Part shown: one piece after another, positions 35,210-41,334 of the stretch
How positions within the stretch are numbered: the first letter of the stretch is position 1
How the letters are laid out: every line of letters begins with the position of its first letter
Assembly (NCBI RefSeq): GCF_002114215.1
Contig: NZ_NCTE01000977.1
Span: forward strand, 4,734-46,067
Length of the DNA stretch: 41,334 bases
DNA from: Streptomyces sp. 13-12-16
GTDB taxonomy: Bacteria > Actinomycetota > Actinomycetes > Streptomycetales > Streptomycetaceae
Direction: 5' to 3'
Made by a program: the position numbers and the translations under genes
Notes under the pieces: model-generated
Databases searched by the model: none
Seen by the model: the letters and a program-made list of their open reading frames with translations, nothing else
What the model was told of the DNA's origin: nothing

Positions 35210-35545
35210 TCAGTAGATCTGGAGGGCGTGAAGCGTCGCGTTGAGTCCTTCGGCGTCGACCAGGGTGGACCACTTGTTCATGGTGACTGCTCGAGCGCCC
35301 AGGAACATCGCGACGTTGTTGTCGCCGGAGGTGACCTTCGAGACGTTGGGAAGCTGAAGGGTCACAGTGCCCCCGTTGGCGAAGCACATGGTCCGTGCAC
35401 CGCCGTCGTACCAGACTTTGACGAAGTCGGTCCTGTCGCCGCAGTCGGTCTGGTTGATCGCGGCAGCCTGAGAGGCCGGAAGGAGAGCCGTCAGGGCTGC
35501 CGCCGCCGTCACAGTGACGGCGATGCGCGAAGTGGAACGCTTCAT
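35210..35545 (-). CDS. Small secreted beta/gamma-crystallin-like protein
   Basis: 111 residues from ATG 35545, with AAAAGGA upstream. A Sec signal peptide (KRSTSRIAVTVTAAAALTAL) ends near ASQAAA (cleavage about residue 29). The mature ~82 residues, with Cys35 and Cys54 likely forming a disulfide, have the WYDGGARTMCFANGGTVTLQ and NVSKVTSGDNN pattern of the single-domain secreted beta/gamma-crystallin proteins of Streptomyces, related in fold to killer-toxin-like proteins. It may bind Ca2+ or the cell surface. The ORF upstream of 35545 is not credible. Confidence 0.75.
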   Translation of the reverse strand: MKRSTSRIAVTVTAAAALTALLPASQAAAINQTDCGDRTDFVKVWYDGGARTMCFANGGTVTLQLPNVSKVTSGDNNVAMFLGARAVTMNKWSTLVDAEGLNATLHALQIY

Positions 35546-36002
35546 GGCTATTGATCCTTTTCCCATAAGGTGCGGCCACGGTGTGCCGCTCTGACGACGA
35601 CCGCCTCGTACAGGGAGGGGTCGTCTTGTCCTGATCATTCGTGTGGAATGCGCCGGTCCTCGCATGCCGCAGCGGGGCGGCATCTCGGTGGGGCGTTCCG
35701 ACAGCCCCTGCACGTGAGCCACGAGTTGGCGTGCCCGCACCGGTTCACGTACTGGGCCGCTTCGACCAGGCGGCCCGATAGCGGTTACTCCCTTTCTGGG
35801 CTGAAACGGCGCACAGCTGCGTCGCGCCGTGTGCCCTCGAACAGCGAAAGCGTCGGTCGGGCGGGTGTTCCCGCGCTGAACCGGGATGGTCGGGCCGAGC
35901 GTCCTCGCTCGGCTGGGATATGCGAAGCCCTTCCACAAGCGCGTCGGTAGAGAGCTGAGTTCTGGACCTGCCACAGGTGGGCGGGCCTGTGCAAGCGGTC
36001 GG
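35546..36002. other. Intergenic region between secreted protein and RidA gene
   Basis: It should hold the promoter of the small secreted protein. No gene or striking repeat is visible; open frames are codon-bias artefacts. Confidence 0.35.
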
Positions 36003-36413
36003 TCAGTCGACGAGGGCGGTGGCTTCGATTTCGACGAGGACGCCCGGGTCGAAGAGGCAGTCGACGCCGATGAGTGACGCCGGGGGGAGGGGCTGGGGCA
36101 GCCCGATCTCGTCCGCGACGCTTTCGACGCCCGCCATGAAGGCGCCCATCTTCTCCGGCTTCCACTGGGTGACGTAGACGGTCAGTCGGACCACGTCGTC
36201 GAACGTCGCGCCGGCCCCGGCGAGACCGCGTGCGGTGTTCCGCAGCGCCTGCGCGACCTGCCCGGAGAGATCTCCCGGCGCGACGGGGGTCCCGTCCGCG
36301 AGGCTGGAAGTCTGCCCGCTGACGTGGACGTGTCTGCTGCCGGTGCCGACGGCGACGTGATGGTAAGGCGCGGGCTGCAGCAAGCCCTCGGGGGTGAAAC
36401 GTTGGACGGACAT
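36003..36413 (-). CDS. RidA/YjgF-family protein lacking the catalytic Arg
   Basis: 136 residues, a standard Rid length. It has HVHVSGQTSS near the start and closes with PASLIGVDCLFDPGVLVEIE. In imine/enamine deaminases the position corresponding to Ser in PAS is Arg (PARxxVxVxxLP), the residue that binds the substrate carboxylate. Its absence places this protein among Rid groups without deaminase activity by family knowledge. It has a GGAAGGAG site and is divergent from the HxlR gene, 79 bp apart, so HxlR probably controls it. Confidence 0.86.
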   Translation of the reverse strand: MSVQRFTPEGLLQPAPYHHVAVGTGSRHVHVSGQTSSLADGTPVAPGDLSGQVAQALRNTARGLAGAGATFDDVVRLTVYVTQWKPEKMGAFMAGVESVADEIGLPQPLPPASLIGVDCLFDPGVLVEIEATALVD

Positions 36414-36440
36414 GGTGGTCTCCTTCCGGTGACGGACCTC

Positions 36441-36455
36441 GTATACCTTTGATAC
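36441..36455. promoter_or_regulatory. Putative HxlR operator
   Basis: The 15-mer GTATACCTTTGATAC has a GTAT-N7-ATAC dyad in the 79-bp divergent spacer between the RidA and HxlR genes. HxlR-family regulators act as dimers on such dyads next to their own gene, so control of both is likely. Confidence 0.5.
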
Positions 36456-36492
36456 CTAGGAGTCACAGGACACTTCAACGAGACCAGGTTTC

Positions 36493-36864
36493 ATGACCGA
36501 TACCGCCTCTTCCCACGACGACGAACTGAGCATCCCGGCGCCCCACCGCGAACTGCTCGACCAAGTACTGGACAAGTGGTCCTTGAGCGTGCTCAGCGAG
36601 CTGTGCGAGGGACCGCGCCGGTTCAACGAGCTGCGCCGTGCGATTCCCTCGGTCACACAGAAGTCGCTGACTGCCACCCTGCGCCGACTGGAGCGCAACG
36701 GCATCATCGAGCGCGAGGTCGTGAGCTCCAGGCCGGTCGCAGTGGAGTACCGGGTCGCTCCGCTGGGGAAGACCATGCGCCCGCCCGTCGATGTCCTCCT
36801 GGACTGGGTACGGACATACATGCCCCAGATCGAAAAGGCACGGGAGTCCTTCGACGCCAGGTGA
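36493..36864 (+). CDS. HxlR-family winged-helix transcriptional regulator
   Basis: 123 residues. The winged helix-turn-helix of HxlR proteins is clear: LDKWSLSVLSELCEGPRRFN then ELRRAIPSVTQKSLTATLRR then LERNGIIEREVV, with the wing VEYRVAPLGKTM. There is no Cys in the N-terminal part, so redox sensing by the HypR mode is unlikely; the ligand is unknown. It is divergent from the RidA gene with a dyad in between, consistent with local regulation. Confidence 0.9.
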   Translation: MTDTASSHDDELSIPAPHRELLDQVLDKWSLSVLSELCEGPRRFNELRRAIPSVTQKSLTATLRRLERNGIIEREVVSSRPVAVEYRVAPLGKTMRPPVDVLLDWVRTYMPQIEKARESFDAR

Positions 36865-37184
36865 GATGCTGAGCGGGAAGGCCGCCCGCGCTTCGCGACA
36901 CGTTTCTGCCTTCATCGGCGGGGCGTAATCCTTCGGACCTACCCCGCCGGGTCCGTTGTCGGGAGACAGGTGACCGGCAGCTCCCAGGAGACCGGCAATC
37001 GGCTGGGGGCCCAGTCGACCGACGACAACGTCGGCGGGCGGACCCATACCGGATTGCTCACCGCGGACGGCCACTGGCAGGCGCGGGCTCCGGCTCACGA
37101 ACGTGGCCCGAGTACTGGGGTGAGATCGCATGCCACGTCCCTGGCGGCCGAAGCCGGATTCGCCGCGGTTGCCATACTGCCTTC
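36865..37184. other. Intergenic region before the DUF2071 gene
   Basis: No gene or clear signal was found; it probably contains the HxlR terminator and the next promoter. Confidence 0.35.
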
Positions 37185-38126
37185 ATGTTCACGCTCCTCG
37201 CCGTGCTCGGCTCCGTCCTGTCGGTCGGCCTGGCCGCTTGGGCCGCCGAGCGTTCATTGCGTCGCACTCGCCGGCAGACCAGGTACGGGCGGTACGCACC
37301 GTGGGTTCATCCGCGAGGCCGGCTCGCCGCACCGCTGAACCGGGTGGCCGACAGCCGACTGCTGCGGAGGCTGTGTGAGCGCATCCCCTCAATGGTCTTT
37401 GTCAGCGACGTGACCGACGTCGTCTACGTCAACTACGTGGTCGATGCTCACCGCATCGCACCCCTGGTCCCACCCGGCCTGGAACTGCAGCGTCTCGGCA
37501 AGAGCGGCGACCAGGCGATGGTGACCTTCCTGAGTTACCGCCATGGACATCTGGGGCCAGCGCTGCTCGGCCGGTGGCGGCGGCTTCTGCCCTCCCCGCT
37601 GCAGAGCAACTGGCGGATCTACGTGCGCCACCCCCGCACAGGTTCCCTGGGCGTCTACTTCCTCAGTACCGCTGTCGATCGCACGGTGCACGCCCTCGGT
37701 GCGCGCATGGTCGCCGAGGGGTTGCCCATGCACGTTCTTGATCGAGCTTCGATACTCGTTGCGCAGGACGATCGGATCGATCTCCTTCTGGCTCCGGGGC
37801 GCGGTACCGCCCCGGACGCCGAGGCCCACCTCGTTCCGCTGCCCGAGTGGCCGACGGATGGACCCTGGCGACGCGCTTTTCCCGACTACGGGAGGATGCT
37901 CGCCTACTGCGTGCCTCAGGACCGTGCGCTCTCGGTTCAACCGTGGCACGGACAGGTGACCCGGCAGGAGATCTCTCTCGGTATCCCACTCGATTCCTGC
38001 ACAGCTCTTTCCGGGCCGGTCGTGTCCGCAGCGGCCAGTGCTCTCGTCGGAAACGCCGAACCGTTCGCTTTCCTGGTACCGCGTGTGAGGTTCTTTCTCG
38101 AGAGTGAAGAACGCGATCCACTCTGA
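37185..38126 (+). CDS. DUF2071-family protein with N-terminal membrane anchor
   Basis: 313 residues. Residues 2-21 (FTLLAVLGSVLSVGLAAWAA) form a membrane or signal-anchor helix, followed by an Arg-rich stretch. The rest follows the DUF2071 layout: VVYVNYVVDAHRIAPLVPPG (83-102), FLSYRHGHLGPALLG, SNWRIYVRHPRTGSLGVYFL and GNAEPFAFLVPRVRFF. DUF2071 has no established function. The start ATG at 37185 lacks a strong ribosome site. It stands alone between the HxlR and SWIM genes. Confidence 0.78.
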   Translation: MFTLLAVLGSVLSVGLAAWAAERSLRRTRRQTRYGRYAPWVHPRGRLAAPLNRVADSRLLRRLCERIPSMVFVSDVTDVVYVNYVVDAHRIAPLVPPGLELQRLGKSGDQAMVTFLSYRHGHLGPALLGRWRRLLPSPLQSNWRIYVRHPRTGSLGVYFLSTAVDRTVHALGARMVAEGLPMHVLDRASILVAQDDRIDLLLAPGRGTAPDAEAHLVPLPEWPTDGPWRRAFPDYGRMLAYCVPQDRALSVQPWHGQVTRQEISLGIPLDSCTALSGPVVSAAASALVGNAEPFAFLVPRVRFFLESEERDPL

Positions 38127-38230
38127 ATTGGGGCAAAGGCGGACCCGGACCGGTGGGCTCTCTTCGTTCGAGTGCCGGCCGCGAGGGCTTGATCAGGGCA
38201 TTGTCGGTGGTCGCCTCTAGTGTCTCCTCC

Positions 38231-39595
38231 ATGACGCGATCATCGGGGACCCTCGCCTATGCGCGTTTCTCCGCGTTCGAAGCCTCGGCGGACGGAAGCC
38301 TCTTGGGGCTGGAGACCTCCCGAGGCGCGACGCCCTCCGGCTTCCAGGACCATCCCCGGTTCTTCTCGGGTTTCCTCACCAGTCCCCAGGCAGCCGCCGC
38401 CGGCCTGCTCTCGGTGGCCGACATCCCCGCCGCCCGCTACTACCGGCCTCACCTACCGGCTTGGCTGGACCCGGTGGCGACCGGCAACGGCGACCGGCTC
38501 CGCTTCGAGTCGTTCTCCGGCTGCTGCGGTGTCTACGCACGGCTCGACGTGCTGGCAGACGCACTCGACGGAGGAGAGATCGGGCACGGCACCAGCAACT
38601 TCGACGTCAACAACCCGTTACGTGAGGCGCTCACGCGCGTCGGCCCCACGCGATCCGGTCCATCTGCGGGTGGGGCCTGACGAGTTGACGGTGACCACAC
38701 TGGGCGGCGCGGTGGTGGAGAAGAAGGTGCCCCTGCCCGACCGGTGGTTGCGCGGCTTCGCGGAGGCGCAGGCGATCGCCTCCGGGTTCGACCTGCGTGC
38801 CGAACTGCCCGCGTCCGAAGCAGTCCGATTCCTGCGGTCCCTTCCTCACAGCGGTGGAAGAGAACCGCGCGGCCCCGTTTGGTTCGTGCTGGCCCGGCAG
38901 GGCTCAGGCCCACCACGTGTCCCGCACCAGGAGCGGTGTGCCTGCCCGGACCGGAGCGGCTGGCCGCGTTTCACCGTGTGCTGCGGCACGCTACCGCGCT
39001 GCGTGTCTACGGTCCCGTGGGGGACGGCCGGGCGGCCACCGCGAGTGCCTGGGAAGCGGTTCTGCCGGGCATGCTCCTGACGCTCACTCTCTCCCCGGAC
39101 CCCGTAAGGGGTTTCTCCGGTGAGGGCGGCGTACTGGAGGCACTGGCCGACGACGAGACCGTCCAGGACGCGGAACTGGTGGCCGTGCTGCTGGCGTGGG
39201 AACCGCGGATCGACGTGAGTGCTCTGGCCGCGGCCTGCGGGGTGACCACCGCGCGGGTCCGGTCGGCGCTGATGCGCCTGGCGACCTCCGGCCGGGTGGG
39301 TTACGACACGGCCGAAGCCGCCTATTTCCACCGGCAGCTGCCCTACGACTCCGGTCTCGCCGAGCGTCACAACCCGAGGCTGCGGCATGCCCGTGCCCTG
39401 CTGTCGGCCGGTGCCGTGACGCTGGACGGCGCGATGGGCACCGTCACGGCCGAGGACGGCCACACCCACCGGGTGCGCGAGGACGCCGGCGTCTTTAGGT
39501 GCAGCTGCCTGTGGTGGGCGAGATACCGGGGCGGACGCGGCCCCTGCAAGCACGCGCTGGCGGTACGCATGGCACGACGGGAGAGGAACAGTTGA
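38231..39595 (+). pseudogene. SWIM zinc-finger protein with two compensating frameshifts
   Basis: The family is recognisable throughout: LETSRGATPSGFQDHPRFFS, DRLRFESFSGCCGVYARLDV and TSNFDVNNPLREALTRVG in the first frame; DPVHLRVGPDELTVTTLGGA, EKKVPLPDRWLRGFAEAQAI and SEAVRFLRSLPH in the +1 frame; CLPGPERLAAFHRVLRHATA and onward, back in the first frame. Indels lie near 38641-38650 and 38890-38910 and restore the frame, leaving about 260 nt out of phase and containing a stop. The SWIM finger CxCx(n)CxH is intact near the end: RCSCLWW and GPCKHALAVR. If not a sequence error, the protein is broken. It overlaps the DUF6493 gene (TTGA). SWIM proteins with MoxR-AAA and vWA partners form a conserved system (YehQ type). 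Confidence 0.83.
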
Positions 39596-41334
39596 GCAAG
39601 CTGATCGAAGCGGTGCGCGGCGGGCGGACGGACGACGTGGTGACGATCGTGAACGGCATGACGGCCGCCGAACGGCGCGGGGAACTGCCGGCGCTGAAGG
39701 CGTTGCGCAAGGAGTTCCGCGACGCCTGGGTGACGCCGCAGCTCCAAGCGGCCTCTCCTGCGCTGCTGGTGGCGGGCGTCGCCGGCCAGAGCGGAGCGGC
39801 GGCCGTCGCGTCCTGGCTCACAGCTTCCGGCTGGGAGCGCATGTGGGTGGCGGAGAAGAGATTCATCCCCATGCTCGAGGAGCGCCCCGCCGAATGGCTG
39901 ACGGAGCTGGCGCACCGGATCGCCGAGCGGTTGAGACAGTCGCCCTACCTCAGGCCCATGGTGGCCGGCCTCTTCACGGCAGGGGGGACTGGCCAGGCGC
40001 TGAACAGCGGCCACTCCAACAAGGACAATCCCTGGCTTCTCGCTCTCGCGAGGCTCACCGCAGAAGGCACGCTCGACCGCGCCACCATGGTCGACGGATG
40101 CCTGGGGCGGCTGTTGCGCGGCGGCACGGCAGTGGACCAGCGTGCGTCCCACCGGCTGCTGCTCGACCTCGACCTGTCCGCCGAGGAGCACGCCGGCCGT
40201 GTCGCCGACTGGCGGGCCCTGGCCGCCGACGCGCTCCAGCCCGTCGCCGTCCACGTCCAGTCCGTCCTCGCCGAGCTCGCCCTGACCGGCTCCCTGCCGA
40301 CGCATGACCTGGCCGACATGACGCGAGCGGTGCTCACCCGGCCGGAGAAGAACCTGGTCCGAGCTCAGCTGAAACTGCTGGACACAGTGGTCACCCGCGA
40401 CACCGCCACAGCCGACGCACTGCTCCCGGCCGCGTCCCACGCCCTCACCCACGAGGACACCGAAGCCCAGGAACGGGCCCTGAAGCTGATCGAGCGGCAC
40501 GGGACACATCTGACCGACGCCCTCTCGCGTGAAGAGATCCTCACCTCGGCCGCGCCCATCGCCCCCGGCCTGCGCACCCGAGTGGTCGAAGCCCTGGGAA
40601 CCGGAGCGGAAGAAGCTCTGCAGGCGGCCGGCGAGGACACGCTGCCGCCCGTTCCGTCCCCGGTCGCGCTCGCGTCGCCGCCGGCCTCAGTGGCGGAGAC
40701 GGCCGAGGAGACCGGCGCGCTGCTGGCCTCCCACGGCATCCTGCCCGTCGCCGACTTCGAGCGGACCCTGGACGGACTGGTGCGCTGGGCCCATGAGGAT
40801 CGAGCAGCACTGCTGGAGGCGCTCGAGCCGGTAGCGGCGACGCGGTGGTGGTCCCGCACCTGCCGCCGGCCTCTCCCCGACGACTCGGTCCCCTCCGCCT
40901 TCGCCCCCTCCCATGTCCGCTTCACCCCGCGACTCGCCCTCGACCTGGTCCTCGCCGGCCTCCACCAGCGGATCACACCGCGCACCGCGAAGGCAGTGCT
41001 CGACGGCGGGGGCGCGCATGCCGGATGCCTCCCGGACGGCCCCTTCCGGGCCCGCTTCTGGGAGATCGCCCACAGGTTGCTCACCGATCCGCAGCCGTTC
41101 CTGCTGTCGACGCCGAGCTGGGACAACGGGCTGCTGGAGCCAGGAGAACTGACCGACCGGCTGAAGACGTACCAGCGGCTGGGCGCCCACGTCGGAGCGT
41201 GCGACTTCGCACAGGCCCTGCTGCGGGTGCGCACCACGGACCGGGCGGCCGCCGAGGCCGCCGCCGAGCGGGCCGCACTGCTGGGCACGCCGGAGGGGCG
41301 GCGGCTCGCCGACTGGCTGCGGACCGGCGGCCTC
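39592..41334 (+). CDS. DUF6493-family helical protein (partial)
   Basis: The frame is open from TTG 39592, which overlaps the SWIM stop TGA, to the right edge (581 codons), so the 3' end is outside the window. It starts with LSKLIEAVRGGRTDDVVTIV and LPALKALRKEFRDAW, and continues as a long, mostly alpha-helical protein with HEAT-like rhythm (SVLAELALTGSLPTHDLADM, LLDTVVTRDTATADALLPAA). This is the DUF6493 family, which in Streptomyces lies between a SWIM gene and MoxR-type AAA and vWA genes; in E. coli the matching set is YehQ, YehM, YehL and YehP. A scaffold or adaptor role is inferred. GGGAGAGGA supports the TTG start. Confidence 0.82.
   Translation, partial: MSKLIEAVRGGRTDDVVTIVNGMTAAERRGELPALKALRKEFRDAWVTPQLQAASPALLVAGVAGQSGAAAVASWLTASGWERMWVAEKRFIPMLEERPAEWLTELAHRIAERLRQSPYLRPMVAGLFTAGGTGQALNSGHSNKDNPWLLALARLTAEGTLDRATMVDGCLGRLLRGGTAVDQRASHRLLLDLDLSAEEHAGRVADWRALAADALQPVAVHVQSVLAELALTGSLPTHDLADMTRAVLTRPEKNLVRAQLKLLDTVVTRDTATADALLPAASHALTHEDTEAQERALKLIERHGTHLTDALSREEILTSAAPIAPGLRTRVVEALGTGAEEALQAAGEDTLPPVPSPVALASPPASVAETAEETGALLASHGILPVADFERTLDGLVRWAHEDRAALLEALEPVAATRWWSRTCRRPLPDDSVPSAFAPSHVRFTPRLALDLVLAGLHQRITPRTAKAVLDGGGAHAGCLPDGPFRARFWEIAHRLLTDPQPFLLSTPSWDNGLLEPGELTDRLKTYQRLGAHVGACDFAQALLRVRTTDRAAAEAAAERAALLGTPEGRRLADWLRTGGL

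Noticed and set aside
39367-40509. 380-codon minus-strand frame at the right end
   Set aside because: Antisense to the DUF6493 frame, which continues with good codon bias to the edge.
1-41334. CRISPR arrays, tRNA or rRNA genes, replication origins
   Set aside because: No regularly spaced repeats, tRNA-like cloverleaf or rRNA sequence was noticed while reading; not tested by software.

Overview
The window is very GC-rich with strong G/C bias at third codon positions, frequent GTG/TTG starts and GTGA, TTGA and TAATG stop/start overlaps. It encodes families typical of Streptomyces-like actinomycetes (trypsin-co-occurring proteins, NACHT NTPases with membrane tails, PASTA-less Ser/Thr kinases, DUF6493, SWIM proteins). 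It reads as an accessory chromosomal region: a conflict/defence island broken up by insertion-sequence debris.

Layout. (1) 1-492: tail of a frameshifted IS701-type transposase. (2) 1236-11933: the densest and most interesting block. It holds two paralogous NACHT NTPases with C-terminal membrane bundles (1236-3242 and 6885-9173), an isoprenyl diphosphate synthase with an altered second Asp motif (3313-4380), a WD40 protein on the opposite strand (4377-6731), a GHSLG serine hydrolase (9181-10062) and a caspase-like peptidase fused to a STAND P-loop NTPase (10059-11933). The WD40 protein begins with the segment that normally follows a STAND ATPase, so it looks like the detached sensor half of the caspase-STAND protein. 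(3) 12105-14800: a two-gene minus-strand operon for a B12-type radical SAM enzyme and a sugar-nucleotide epimerase-like SDR. (4) 14801-17234: debris, namely a decayed IS110 tail joined to a remnant of the Wadjet gene jetD, and a frameshifted CBS-BON gene. (5) 17235-26376: a minus-strand series with a trypsin-STAND-propeller protein, its trypco2 partner, an M48 membrane peptidase translationally coupled to a 184-residue protein, and a lipoprotein. (6) 27276-30345: nested transposon wreckage (IS5 cut by IS110; IS256 cut by another transposase fragment). (7) 30615-32861: a convergent pair of DUF1963 paralogues with an IS6-like scrap between them. (8) 33198-38126: kinase-LamG protein, secreted beta/gamma-crystallin-like protein, RidA/HxlR divergent pair and a DUF2071 protein. 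(9) 38231-41334: a SWIM zinc-finger gene with two compensating frameshifts overlapping a DUF6493 gene that runs off the window, the likely left part of a MoxR-vWA-SWIM type system (YehL/M/P/Q-like).

How the genes may work together. Two modules have the logic of NTP-dependent conflict systems: a protease effector (caspase or trypsin), a STAND switch and a beta-propeller sensor. In the first block these parts are distributed over several genes and are accompanied by membrane-embedded NACHT proteins, a prenyl synthase and a lipase-like hydrolase, which suggests (inference only) a membrane- or lipid-directed response. The assignments rest on reading motifs and gene order by eye; no database search was run.
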